A stretch of DNA of 64,000 bases from Phycisphaerales bacterium (GCA_022839625.1 JALHJL010000012.1:16044-80043); one strand, 5' to 3'; shown: positions 22,933 to 31,739, counted from the first letter of the stretch. Translations and numbers: made by a program. Notes: generated by a model from the sequence alone, not told the origin.

Positions 22933-24111
22933 TTACGACATCTCCACCCACGCCCCGCCCTGTTCGTGGCTCCGCACCGCCGCCGCGATGAACGCGATGC
23001 CCATCCGTCCGTCCTCGACGTTGGCGTATTGGCTGCCGTCGCAGTGGAACGGCTGGTGGTCCAGGTACGCCCGCACGTCCTGCTCGAAGCAGCGGTGTAG
23101 GCGCGCAAACGCGTCGTGAAACGCCTCCGGATGCCCCGCCGGGATGTTCGGCTCCGCCATCAGCTCGGCCGGCAGGTCCTTCAGGAACCCGTCGTTGGCT
23201 GCCACGGCACCCCGCCAATACACCCGGTCCGGCTGGCCCGGCAGGCGGATGATGAGCTTCTCCGGCTCCTCCTGCACCCAGACGAGCGAGCCCTTGGTCC
23301 CGTTTACCTCGATGCCCAGGTCGTTCTTGTGCCCGATCGCGATCTGCGACGCCCGCACCAGCGCCCGGCCGCCGTTGTGCAGCTCGCAATACGCGGTGAA
23401 ATGGTCGTCGAGCTGCCGGCCGGCGACGAACGTCTCAAGCTGGGCGCGCACGCGTTTGACCTCCAGCCCGGTGACGTAGCGCAGTTGCATCAGGGCGTGC
23501 GTGCCGATGTCTCCGCCGCAGCAGCTCGCCCCCGCGCGCTTCGGATCGACCCGCCACTCGGCCTGCATGACGCCCTTGTCTTCCGTCCGGTCGGCCAGCC
23601 AGCCCTGAAGGTAGTAGGCATCGACCCAGCGCACATCGCCCAGCAGCCCACTGCGGACGATGAAGCGGGCGAAGCGGCTGGTCCAGTGCCCCAGGTACGT
23701 GTGCGCGACGCCGAAGGGGATCTTGCGGTGCTCGACGGCGGCCACGAGCTGGTTGGCCTCGGCGAGGGTGACCGTCAGGGGCTTCTCGCAGAAGACCGGG
23801 ATGCCCGCCGCCAGGCACTTCATCGCCGGGTCGAAATGCACGTGGTTCGGCGTGACGATCAGCGCGTAGTCGATCCGCTCGCCGACGGGCTTCTTCGCCT
23901 CGGCGGCAATCAGCTCGTCGTAACTCGGGTAGCCGCGGATCGGATAGGGCCAGTCCGCGGCCTCCTGCATGGCGAACGCGGGGTCCGGGTGCAACGCGCC
24001 GGCGACGACCCGTCGCGTGCCGTCGAAGTGGATTGCCCGCTCGTGCGGATGAACGATGAATGCACCGCCGCCGCCGCCGATCAAGCCCACGTTGAGAGGT
24101 CGGGTTGCCAT
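22933..24111 (-). CDS. Gfo/Idh/MocA family oxidoreductase
   Basis: 392 residues; GGAGG precedes the ATG at 24111. The N-terminal Rossmann domain shows VGLIGGGGGAFIV, then ALIVTPNHVHFDPAMKCLAA and the family signature VFCEKPLTVTLAEA with the conserved Lys of EKP. The C-terminal domain shows DIGTHALMQLRYVTGLEV, holding the usual D-x-x-x-H pair. These NAD(P)-dependent enzymes oxidise or reduce sugars and related compounds; substrate cannot be read here. Cys-Cys-Gly-Gly before DIGTH is a notable local feature. It is a single gene, convergent with the lipocalin gene. Confidence 0.93.
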   Translation of the reverse strand: MATRPLNVGLIGGGGGAFIVHPHERAIHFDGTRRVVAGALHPDPAFAMQEAADWPYPIRGYPSYDELIAAEAKKPVGERIDYALIVTPNHVHFDPAMKCLAAGIPVFCEKPLTVTLAEANQLVAAVEHRKIPFGVAHTYLGHWTSRFARFIVRSGLLGDVRWVDAYYLQGWLADRTEDKGVMQAEWRVDPKRAGASCCGGDIGTHALMQLRYVTGLEVKRVRAQLETFVAGRQLDDHFTAYCELHNGGRALVRASQIAIGHKNDLGIEVNGTKGSLVWVQEEPEKLIIRLPGQPDRVYWRGAVAANDGFLKDLPAELMAEPNIPAGHPEAFHDAFARLHRCFEQDVRAYLDHQPFHCDGSQYANVEDGRMGIAFIAAAVRSHEQGGAWVEMS

Positions 24112-24196
24112 GGTGCCTCCTTGGTTGCGAATGTCGTGGTAACGAGGGGGATTGTCGGGCGCACGGGCCGCGTGCTCAAGCGGGCGGCGCGGTAGA

Positions 24197-24961
24197 ATGG
24201 CGGTGTCACCCGAGAAGCCGGGAGCCGTGTTGGACGACGAGCAACGAGTTGCAGACGTGCGGCGTGTAACCAGCGGCGACGCCGACGCGCTCCAGCGCCT
24301 TGTCATCCACTATCACGCCGCACTGCGCCGGGCGGTGGCGTCCGCGCTACCCGACGATCTTCGCGGCCGACTCGATCCGGATGACATCCTGCAACAGGCG
24401 TACATCGCCGCCTTCCGTTCCGTGGTCGCGTCCGGATCGTGCACTGGACGTCCCGACCCGAGCTGCGACCCCGCAACGTCCGGGCTCTGTACCGGGAGTC
24501 CCCAGCCGAACCGCGACCGCGAGGGAGCGGTCTCCTTCGACACCCCCGCCGGCTTCTACACGTGGCTGAAGGCGATCGCGCTGGCGCGGCTGAAGGACGC
24601 GGAGCGAAGACTGCGGCGGCGGAAGCGCGATGTCGCCCGCGAAATCCGCGGCGTGCGCGACCGCCGAGATGGGGCCGAGTCCTATCCCGACCTGCTGAAT
24701 CGCCTGTCCGGCCGCGGGTCAACGCCGAGCCGGCACGTCGCAAAGCACGAGGCCGTCGCGGCGGTGCTGACGAGCCTGGCCCGGCTGAACGATGACCAGC
24801 GGGAGGTCGTGCGGCTGCGATTTCTGGAAGCCCGGCCGGTCGCGGAGGTCGCGGAGCGGCTGGGCAAGACGGAGGGTGCGGTTCACATGCTCTGCCACCG
24901 GGGGCTGAAGGCCCTGCGCGGGCACTTGGGGTCGATCACGAACTACTTGACGCACCTGTAG
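24197..24961 (+). CDS. ECF-type RNA polymerase sigma factor with repeat-derived insert
   Basis: About 254 residues from ATG 24197; GTG 24227 is an alternative. Region 2 is clear (LRGRLDPDDILQQAYIAAFR and FYTWLKAIALARLKDAERR), and region 4 is clear (RLNDDQREVVRLRFLE, then VAERLGKTEGAVHMLCHRGL). Between the two halves of region 2, residues ~78-116 are a Cys/Pro/Gly-rich insert not found in the family. Its DNA contains the hairpin GACCGCGAGGGAGCGGTC (24515-24532). The family usually couples to Ser/Thr kinases in planctomycetes; a kinase gene lies 2.6 kb away. Whether the protein still works is unknown. Confidence 0.85.
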   Translation: MAVSPEKPGAVLDDEQRVADVRRVTSGDADALQRLVIHYHAALRRAVASALPDDLRGRLDPDDILQQAYIAAFRSVVASGSCTGRPDPSCDPATSGLCTGSPQPNRDREGAVSFDTPAGFYTWLKAIALARLKDAERRLRRRKRDVAREIRGVRDRRDGAESYPDLLNRLSGRGSTPSRHVAKHEAVAAVLTSLARLNDDQREVVRLRFLEARPVAEVAERLGKTEGAVHMLCHRGLKALRGHLGSITNYLTHL

Positions 24962-25345
24962 CGCTGGGCGGGCGAGCGGGGCGTGGCTGTCAGCTCTCAG
25001 CGGCCAGCCGTCAGCCAGCAACTCAGGCCTCGGTGCCTGACGCAGATGGCAGGCAACCGCCAATAGCATCGGCTGTTGCGCAGCATCGGCCGCCCCTGGC
25101 CGACGTTGTGGCCAGCGCGTGGTTGCGCGGCGCGTTCTGATTCGACCGCTGGGTGGCTCCGTGGCTTCGTGCCTTCGTGGCTTTTTTCTTCCCTTCCGCG
25201 TTAGGCCCGGCCGGGAATGGCGGTCCTAGGGCTGGAGACGCAGACGGCCCGGGGATTTCCAGGGGGCCGGCGAATGACGGTCCAGTGTGAACGCCCGACC
25301 GCGGGAGCTGGGTTGGTGCTTGTGCTACGACGAGGAGAGCGAGCC
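24962..25345. other. Intergenic region with short dispersed words
   Basis: It contains TGGCTCCGTGGCTTCGTG and related CTTCGTGGC words before a T-rich run at about 25150-25195; the same words, inverted, occur inside the kinase gene at 29100-29130. The right end holds the GAGGAG ribosome-binding site of the next gene. No other gene was seen. Confidence 0.5.
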
Positions 25346-27475
25346 ATGTTTAAGTCGGTGACGTTCGTTAGTCTCAACTTGTTGGCCGCGGTTCTGACGG
25401 CCGGTTGCCCACCCGCCTCAAATCCAACGCCTGAGCCCAATGAGCCCGCGCCGACCCCGACTGAGCCTGCGGTTGTCGTGGATCGGGAGTTCGCGCCCGA
25501 CGCTAACGGCATCCTGCCGGCAGTCAAACCGAACGGCGAAACTCTTGCCGTTGGCGACGTGGTAGCCGGTCCCGGGACAGACGGTGCGGGGTTCCTGCGC
25601 CGGGTGACGGGTCTGCGGTACGACGACGCAGGCAACGTGATCGGAGCTGAGACAGAGGCGGTGACTCTGGAGGAAGTTGTCGAGCCGGGGACGACTGTCA
25701 CGGTCAGGGAGCGTTTGTCCCTTGGCATCGCCGCCGGCGTTCAGAAACGACGGGCGACCAGCCAGTCCGGCGACTGCATTATCGACTTCGGCGACACCAC
25801 CTTGTTCGATGAGAACGATTTCTACTTGGGTATCACCGAGGGTTGTCTAGGGTTCGAACCTGAGATCACACTTGAGGCAGAGTTTGGCTGGAGCGGCGTC
25901 GAATCGGTCACTTTCGGAGCTACCGGTACCTTCTACGCCGACCTGGTGGTTGAAGCCCGCGGCCTCGTGGAGATCACCGCGGAAAACACCGTAAACCTCA
26001 ATGACCTCATCAACGCCGGGCAGCCGTATTCGCAAGCATTCCAGGCCGGCTACGTGTTCGGCAAGATCGACGTGTGGCTTTATGCGGGGTTCGAGGCTAC
26101 GCTCGCAGCCGAGGGCGTCGCGGAGGCCGGAGGGCATGCCTCCGCATCGCTCAGCGCTGGAGCGGAATACGAGCGCGGTGAGGGCTGGAGCCCGCTAGTG
26201 GATTCCGATCGTGAATTCACGCCAGTCGGTCCGTCCCTCGACCTCCACGGTGACTTCGAGGGTCGCGTGTTCTTCTACCCGAGGGTGGAGGTGTGGATTT
26301 ACGGCGCGGTCGGGCCGTGGCTGGAGGTCGAACCGTCCGTCGATCTGACTGGACACGTGGACGCGTGCGGCGTGGACTGGTCGCTCGGGGCAGCGGTGGC
26401 AGCACGCGTGGGGGGAACCGTGCAGGTATTCTCCTGGACGATCGCCGACATCGGGCCGTTTACCCTCCTTGAGCGCGGGGATACGCGGATCGAGCTGGCT
26501 GGTGGCGAGCTACCGTTCGACAGCGATGGCGATGGCGCCTCCGACTGCGAGGACGAGTGCCCTGACGACGCGAACAAGACCGCGCCCGGGAACTGCGGTT
26601 GTGGACAGCCGGAGACCCTGGGCTGTGGGGCGTCGTCGGACGTGGACGGCGATGGCACGCCGAACGACCAGGACGGTTGCCCCGGTGACCCGAACAAGAC
26701 CGAGCCGGGCAATTGCGGCTGCGGAAGACCCGAAACGCCCGGCTGCGGCCCGGTGGCGACCGACGAAACGCTGACACTCAATCTGGGCGACAGCGTGACA
26801 ATGGAACTCGTCCGCATCCCGGCCGGGGCGTTCCAGATGGGCAGCTGGAACGGTGAGCCCGGCGAACGGCCCGTGCACGAGGTGACTATCGCGTACGACC
26901 TGTACGTTGGCCGATTTGAGGTTACGCAAGCCCAATGGCGGGCGGTTATCGGCAGCAATCACCGAGTAACGCATCCCGGTGACAAGCTGCCCGTGGATTA
27001 CATCTCGCGAGACGATGCGGTCGCTTTTTGCGAGCAACTGTCGGCGCAAAGCGGTTACGAGATTCGCTTGCCGAGCGAAGCGGAATGGGAATACGCGTGC
27101 CGGGCAGGCACTGCTACCGAACACTCTTTCGGCGATTCCCCGGCAGACCTCAGCGATTACGGCTGGTTCTCCGACAACTCGGGCCATCGGTATCACGAAG
27201 TGGGTGGCAAACTGCCTAACGCCTGGGGCCTCTACGACATGCACGGAAACGTACGCGAATGGTGTCAGGATGTCTGGCACGCGAACTACATCGGCGCCCC
27301 CACGGACGGGAGCGCCTGGCTAACCGGTGGCGAGCCGCCTGCGGGCGTGCTCCGTGGCGGCGCGGTCTACTACGGCGCTGAGCAGTGCCGTTCGGCCTAC
27401 CGCATCATGATCGAAGACCCGAGCTTCCAGAACGACAGCGCGTTCGGCTTCCGGGTCGTGGCAGAAGTTCCGTAG
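25346..27475 (+). CDS. Lipoprotein with calcium-type repeats and FGE-sulfatase-like domain
   Basis: 709 residues. GAGGAG precedes the ATG at 25346. A lipoprotein signal (LNLLAAVLTAGC) and a Pro/Glu/Thr linker lead to a ~350-residue beta-rich domain I do not recognise. Two thrombospondin type 3-like calcium repeats follow (DSDGDGASDCEDECPDD and DVDGDGTPNDQDGCPGD, each ending GNCGCG). The C-terminal ~230 residues are a formylglycine-generating-enzyme fold (IPAGAFQMGSWNGEPGERPV, YEIRLPSEAEWEYACRAGTA, GLYDMHGNVREWCQDVW, SAFGFRVVAE). Only one Cys (AEQCRSAYR) stands where true FGEs have a pair, so sulfatase activation is unlikely. It is convergent with the kinase gene. Confidence 0.88.
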   Translation: MFKSVTFVSLNLLAAVLTAGCPPASNPTPEPNEPAPTPTEPAVVVDREFAPDANGILPAVKPNGETLAVGDVVAGPGTDGAGFLRRVTGLRYDDAGNVIGAETEAVTLEEVVEPGTTVTVRERLSLGIAAGVQKRRATSQSGDCIIDFGDTTLFDENDFYLGITEGCLGFEPEITLEAEFGWSGVESVTFGATGTFYADLVVEARGLVEITAENTVNLNDLINAGQPYSQAFQAGYVFGKIDVWLYAGFEATLAAEGVAEAGGHASASLSAGAEYERGEGWSPLVDSDREFTPVGPSLDLHGDFEGRVFFYPRVEVWIYGAVGPWLEVEPSVDLTGHVDACGVDWSLGAAVAARVGGTVQVFSWTIADIGPFTLLERGDTRIELAGGELPFDSDGDGASDCEDECPDDANKTAPGNCGCGQPETLGCGASSDVDGDGTPNDQDGCPGDPNKTEPGNCGCGRPETPGCGPVATDETLTLNLGDSVTMELVRIPAGAFQMGSWNGEPGERPVHEVTIAYDLYVGRFEVTQAQWRAVIGSNHRVTHPGDKLPVDYISRDDAVAFCEQLSAQSGYEIRLPSEAEWEYACRAGTATEHSFGDSPADLSDYGWFSDNSGHRYHEVGGKLPNAWGLYDMHGNVREWCQDVWHANYIGAPTDGSAWLTGGEPPAGVLRGGAVYYGAEQCRSAYRIMIEDPSFQNDSAFGFRVVAEVP

Positions 27476-27555
27476 GGTCGCGGCTGACCGTCCCGACTCG
27501 CCAGACGGCGCCTCAAGGTCCAAACGGCCTTGGGGCGCCGTCGTACTCGGCGACT

Positions 27556-30132
27556 TCACCTTCCACCGGAAGAGTCCGTCGACGCGGCAGCGTTGTCCGG
27601 CGCCACCCACTCGCCGTCCCGCACAATGACCTGCCACCGTGATTTCCAGTATCCGTGGTCACCCTCCAAGAACTCACGGAATCCAAGGTTGCGATCAACG
27701 ATGAGCGTTCCGACCGGTTTCAAGGGCTTGGGTCGCTGGAGGCCGACACTCAGCCACGGGCCCGAGCTGTCCGAGCTGTCATACTCAAGCGCGGCACTCA
27801 CGTCCGTAATCTCCCGCACGTCCGAGTCACTCGGCGTGACAAGCTCCTGCGAGCCAATCGGGTAATAACTCCCGTCATCCCGCGGGAGATCCAAGAAGGC
27901 GTAGGCGTGCAGCCCACGAGGCGGCCGGCCCCAATCGCCTTCTCCACGCGGCGGTGCAACGCCATCTATGTCGCGCGGGTCGAGGATCATCACTACGTTA
28001 ACCTTGTCGTATGACGTGTATCGTGGACCGGCGTAGTCCGCTGGCACGGGGTCGCCGAACCCGTCCAGCTTGTTGTTAGTTCCCCAAGCTACGATAGCCG
28101 GCCGCTGACTATCAAAGAACTGCGGCACGATGCGGAGCCCTGTGATGCCGCCCCAGTGCCAGAATGTCGGTGGACTCTGCGGCCTGCGCAAATCGACAAT
28201 CGAGATTCGGGCGGGGTACTGGTACCCGTCCCCGGCCGCGGCTACGACTTCCTCCCCAGGCTCGCTGTCCAGATCCGCAGCAGCCAGCACATTGCACATC
28301 CACATCCGCCGCGCCGTGCAGTCCGGCCATACGCGATCGTCGGACAAATCAAGTGGCTGGCCGAGTGGGCACCCCCGCGCGTCAAAGACCTGCAGGCAGC
28401 CCTTCTCAGTTGGAGTTCGCAGCCCCGCGGCAACAACTTGTCGGCCGCAGCCATTCACGTCGACAAGCTGCGCCGCCGCGATCGACTCGACATCCACCGG
28501 GAAGACCCGCCACGTCGGGTCATCCCCGTACCGGGCAACGATGTAGTTGGCTCCGTCGTTCTTGGCCCGCACCTCGACGGCAGCAATCCGCGGCGGGCGG
28601 CTCCATGGCTGGATGAGTCGGACGGAGGACCATGCCCCAGCCGCGATCAGCATCACCGCGAGGCTCACGGTCCAAATCCGACGCCGCAACCGCCGACGCC
28701 GCTCCGGTGAGCCCACGCGCTGGCTGGCGGTGAGCAAGCCAAGGACTGTCGCGCTGGACGCGGGCCGGTTCTCCCGCCGCTTCGCCATCAGCCGCAAAGC
28801 CAGGCTTGCCAGCACCGGGTCAACGCTCTTGGCGAGCTTTCGTGGGTCCGCGGGTTCTTCGTGCAGAATGCGATGGATCGTCGCTGTCGCCGAGTCACAG
28901 TGGAACGGCGTCTGCCCGGTGAGCATCTCGTACAGCACGACGCCGGCCGAGTAGAGGTCCGTGCGGTGGTCGATGTCCGCGTCGCCGCGGGCCTGTTCGG
29001 GGCTCATGTACTCCGGCGTGCCGAGGACGGAGCCGGTCAGGGTAACCTGTGTCTGCGAAGCACGCATGCGGGCCAGGCCGAAGTCGGCGAGCTTGACCAG
29101 CGGAAGCGACGAAGCCACGGAGCCACGGAGCCGCGTAGGGGCATGCACAACGAGGGGCAGGGGCGAAGGGTCCGACGGTCCGAGGGGTCGCGGGCCGGAG
29201 GGGTCAAGGGGCCGAGGGGGCAAGGGTCCGAGGGGTCGAGAGGTAGACGGACCGAGGCCCAAGGGTCCCGCGGGCGTGACGTTGCGTGCAGCGTTCGTCT
29301 CTCCTTCACTTGGCCCCTGGGCCCCTTGAACCCTCGGCCCCTCGCTGGACCGCAGGTCCAGCAGGATATTCGGTGACTTCACGTCGCGGTGGATCAGGCC
29401 GGCGCGGTGCGCTGCGTCGAGGGCCGCGAGCAACTCGCGGAAGATGCGCCGGACGAGCGGCGTGGGAAGGTGGGAACGTGAGAACGTGGGAACGGACGAC
29501 GCCGGACACGGAGGTCCGGCGCTACGGGCGAACCGCCGCCGGATGACATCCGCCAGACTCGGCCCATCCACGTACTCCATCGCGATGTAATGGACCCCGT
29601 GCGCCTGTCCCACCGCATGGACCGTCACGATGTTCGGGTGCCCCAAGGCCGCCGCGGCCTTCGCTTCGCGCTCGAACCGGGCCAGCGCGGCTCCGTCACT
29701 CCCCTGTTCCGGCCGCAGAATCTTCAACGCGACCATGCGGTTCAGGCTTTCCTCGTACGCCTTGAGAACGATCCCCATCCCGCCGCGGCCAAGGAGGCTC
29801 ACGACCTTGTAGGGACCCAGCTCGGCCGCGTAACGGGGGTCCGCCGAGCGCGTCAGGGTGCCCTGACGGATCAAGTCCTCGATGTTGCCCACGGACGGCG
29901 ACAGGTCCGAAACCAACTCCAGGTGGGCACGCAACTCCTCAGCCAGGTCGGGGTGCGCTGCCAGGAGGTCGGATGCGTCGGCCGCCTCCCCCCGCGCCCG
30001 CCGGTCAAGGAACTCGTTGAGCAATTGCCCCACGCGCTCTGCGCGGGCGTCATCGTCGCCAGTGTACGTCCGTGTCGCCAAGCCGCGATCCCCGGGGCTG
30101 CTCCTACTCTCTGCGGCCAGTTTACCGTACAC
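27556..30132 (-). CDS. Membrane Ser/Thr protein kinase with repeat-derived inserts
   Basis: 858 residues. The N-terminal ~100 residues are helical. The kinase domain (~107-440) has the glycine loop LLGRGGMGIVLKAYE, VALKIL, HRDVKSPNILLDL, LADFGLARM and GTPEYMSPEQARGD. Two stretches are foreign: ~25 residues after VIRR (AGPPCPASSVPTFSRS) and ~85 Pro/Gly/Ser-rich residues between NILLDLR and VKLADFG, where the family has only a few. Their DNA consists of dispersed repeat words. After the domain come a membrane helix (WTVSLAVMLIAAGAWSSV) and an extracytoplasmic C-terminal half of ~370 residues, unlike known sensors. Planctomycetes carry many such kinases; the target is unknown. All catalytic residues are kept. 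Confidence 0.9.
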   Translation of the reverse strand: MYGKLAAESRSSPGDRGLATRTYTGDDDARAERVGQLLNEFLDRRARGEAADASDLLAAHPDLAEELRAHLELVSDLSPSVGNIEDLIRQGTLTRSADPRYAAELGPYKVVSLLGRGGMGIVLKAYEESLNRMVALKILRPEQGSDGAALARFEREAKAAAALGHPNIVTVHAVGQAHGVHYIAMEYVDGPSLADVIRRRFARSAGPPCPASSVPTFSRSHLPTPLVRRIFRELLAALDAAHRAGLIHRDVKSPNILLDLRSSEGPRVQGAQGPSEGETNAARNVTPAGPLGLGPSTSRPLGPLPPRPLDPSGPRPLGPSDPSPLPLVVHAPTRLRGSVASSLPLVKLADFGLARMRASQTQVTLTGSVLGTPEYMSPEQARGDADIDHRTDLYSAGVVLYEMLTGQTPFHCDSATATIHRILHEEPADPRKLAKSVDPVLASLALRLMAKRRENRPASSATVLGLLTASQRVGSPERRRRLRRRIWTVSLAVMLIAAGAWSSVRLIQPWSRPPRIAAVEVRAKNDGANYIVARYGDDPTWRVFPVDVESIAAAQLVDVNGCGRQVVAAGLRTPTEKGCLQVFDARGCPLGQPLDLSDDRVWPDCTARRMWMCNVLAAADLDSEPGEEVVAAAGDGYQYPARISIVDLRRPQSPPTFWHWGGITGLRIVPQFFDSQRPAIVAWGTNNKLDGFGDPVPADYAGPRYTSYDKVNVVMILDPRDIDGVAPPRGEGDWGRPPRGLHAYAFLDLPRDDGSYYPIGSQELVTPSDSDVREITDVSAALEYDSSDSSGPWLSVGLQRPKPLKPVGTLIVDRNLGFREFLEGDHGYWKSRWQVIVRDGEWVAPDNAAASTDSSGGR
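29092..29365 (-). repeat. Low-complexity repeat insert inside the kinase gene (catalytic loop)
   Basis: Runs of GGGTCCGAGGGGTCGAGG-type words, GGCCCCTGGGCCCCTTG, and ACGAAGCCACGGAGCCACGG fill the DNA between the HRD and DFG codons. The last word recurs at 25148-25180 in non-coding DNA. The frame is preserved. Confidence 0.7.
29458..29540 (-). repeat. Second repeat insert inside the kinase gene
   Basis: GTGGGAAGGTGGGAACGTGA, repeated with small changes, is followed by CCGGACACGGAGGTCCGGCG and CTACGGGCGAACCGCC. The CCGGACACGGAGGTCCGG core, read on the opposite strand, is that of the 146-bp element (18484-18500). It encodes a Pro/Ser/Arg-rich loop between kinase subdomains V and VI. Confidence 0.7.
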
Positions 30133-30288
30133 GCCGCGGACCCGAGAAGGGATTCTTGCAGCAGGTCACTGAACGGCGGGGTGCCGGTGCGCCTCCCCCT
30201 CCCCGGCTCGAACCGTGAAGGGCAGGCCGGGCTGTCAGCGCCGCTGCTCGTGCCCAGACCGGTGGCCGCGGCCGCGGTGCAAAGTAGA

Positions 30289-30365
30289 ACTTCGCACCAC
30301 CCAGGCGGCACTTCGCGGTACCCAGGCGAGGATTGGCGCCACTCAGGCGGGACTTTGCACTCCCC
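30289..30365. repeat. Degenerate 20-22 bp tandem repeats
   Basis: Three and a half units of the form ACTTCGCRCYACCCAGGCGG (units start at 30289, 30310, 30332 and 30352). They stand between the kinase gene and the end of the flagellar cluster, upstream of the kinase start. They could be operator iterons or decayed repeats. Confidence 0.65.
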
Positions 30366-30410
30366 GACTTCTGTGGGCAGTTTCAACTTCAGGCCATCAG
30401 CCGCCGCACG

Positions 30411-30704
30411 CTACGCCTGCACGTCCAGGCCACCGGGGGAGTCGTCGGCGTCGGGTCCGTCCTCGGCCGGCGGCTCGGCGTTGCCTTCGAACGGGCGGCC
30501 CTTGCTGCCCGTACCCTCCGCGTCGGCGTAGACCTGGCTGTCGCGGTCGTTGCTCTCGATCACGTCCTGGAGCTTGTCGGCGAAGGTACCGCCGGCCCGC
30601 TCCGTCTCAGCGACATTCTCTTTCTGCTTGTCGCCGGCGGCACGGGCCTGCGCCCCCTGCGTCTGGATGATCGAGCCGAGCCAGTTGGGCGGGATCGTGG
30701 ACAT
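30411..30704 (-). CDS. Small planctomycete protein at the end of the flagellar cluster
   Basis: 97 residues beginning MSTIPPNWLGSIIQTQGAQA. A mid-protein FADKLQDVIESNDRDSQVYA stretch and an acidic tail (EPPAEDGPDADDSPGG) follow. Proteins of this start and composition recur next to fliA in planctomycete flagellar clusters from memory; function is unknown. There are no Cys, no membrane segment and strongly charged composition, so a soluble, partly disordered protein is likely. It lies 183 bp downstream of fliA; the spacer holds nothing clear. Confidence 0.75.
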   Translation of the reverse strand: MSTIPPNWLGSIIQTQGAQARAAGDKQKENVAETERAGGTFADKLQDVIESNDRDSQVYADAEGTGSKGRPFEGNAEPPAEDGPDADDSPGGLDVQA

Positions 30705-30887
30705 GGCCGCTCCTTCGGCCGAACGACAACCTTCCGATGTATGACCGGACGCCGGCGGGTCCGCGTCCGCGCTCCGGTCGGAACGACGCGAAGTCGCCGG
30801 GCCTCGGCTGAGGCCGCCGCCTGCTGACCGCCGCGGCCGGCTGCGGCTCCTTGACGGCCGCGGTTCGGGTTCCCGCGGCAGGGGCCG

Positions 30888-31736
30888 CTACGCTTCGGCC
30901 GCCGCCGCGAGCTCGTGGCGGTGGGCCTGCAACTGCGTGCGCAGGCGGGCCAGGATCGCCGAGTGCATCTGGCTGACGCGCGACTCGGACAGGTCCAGGG
31001 TCTGGCCGATCTGCTTCATCGTCATTTGCTCATAGTAATAGAGCACGACGATCAGTTGCTCGGCCCGGCTCAGCCCGCGGGTGACCAGCTCCTTCAAGTC
31101 CTGCTTCTGCGCCTCGAGCACGGGGTCGCAACTGCGGTCGTCCGGCAGCACGTCGATCTCAAACACGTCCCGCTGCGAATCGGGATCGGTGTACTTGCGC
31201 GACAGCGAGATGAGCGAGATCGCGTTGGCGTCCCGCATCAGCTTCTGGAACTGCGGCTTGGTCATGCGCAGGCGCCGGGCGATTTCGTCGTCGTGCGGGA
31301 TGCGGCCCAGCTCGGCCTCCAGCGTCCGCGTGGCGTGCGCGAGCTTGTGGGCCCGATGCCGCACCAGCCGCGGCACCCAGTCCATGTTGCGCAGCTCATC
31401 CAGGATCGCGCCGCGGATGCGCGCCGCACAATAGGTTTCGAACTTCACGCCGCGGTCCAGGTCGAACGCGTCGATCGCATCGACGAGCCCGAAAATCCCG
31501 GCGCTCATCAGGTCGTCGACGTCCACCTCGTCGGGCAGCTTCGCCCCGATGCGTTCGGCATTGTAGCGCACCAGGTACAGGAAGTGCTCGATCAGGCGGT
31601 TGCGGGTCGTGTCGTCGCCCGTCGCGCGGAAGTGGCGCCAGGCGGCGGCCAGGCTGTCGGCGTCGGGGAAGGACCGCGTGCGATGCTCACGACTCACGCG
31701 ACGGACGCGGGTCGTTGACAGCTTGCTTCTACTCAT
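30888..31736 (-). CDS. fliA: Flagellar sigma factor, FliA/WhiG type (sigma-28)
   Basis: 282 residues. Region 2 is visible (VDVDDLMSAGIFGLVDAIDA, FDLDRGVKFETYCAARIRGA, ILDELRNMDWVPRLVR), region 3 (LEAELGRIPHDDEIARRLRM) and region 4 (RAEQLIVVLYYYEQMTMKQI, then LDLSESRVSQMHSAIL). The family transcribes late flagellar genes such as flagellin. It starts 3 bp after the stop codon of the upstream small membrane protein gene. No anti-sigma factor FlgM was seen in the window. Confidence 0.95.
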   Translation of the reverse strand: MSRSKLSTTRVRRVSREHRTRSFPDADSLAAAWRHFRATGDDTTRNRLIEHFLYLVRYNAERIGAKLPDEVDVDDLMSAGIFGLVDAIDAFDLDRGVKFETYCAARIRGAILDELRNMDWVPRLVRHRAHKLAHATRTLEAELGRIPHDDEIARRLRMTKPQFQKLMRDANAISLISLSRKYTDPDSQRDVFEIDVLPDDRSCDPVLEAQKQDLKELVTRGLSRAEQLIVVLYYYEQMTMKQIGQTLDLSESRVSQMHSAILARLRTQLQAHRHELAAAAEA

Positions 31737-31739
31737 GCC

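Noticed and set aside
30289..30365. Tandem units as a CRISPR array
   Set aside because: Units adjoin without spacers, are degenerate and only three to four in number; no cas gene is present.
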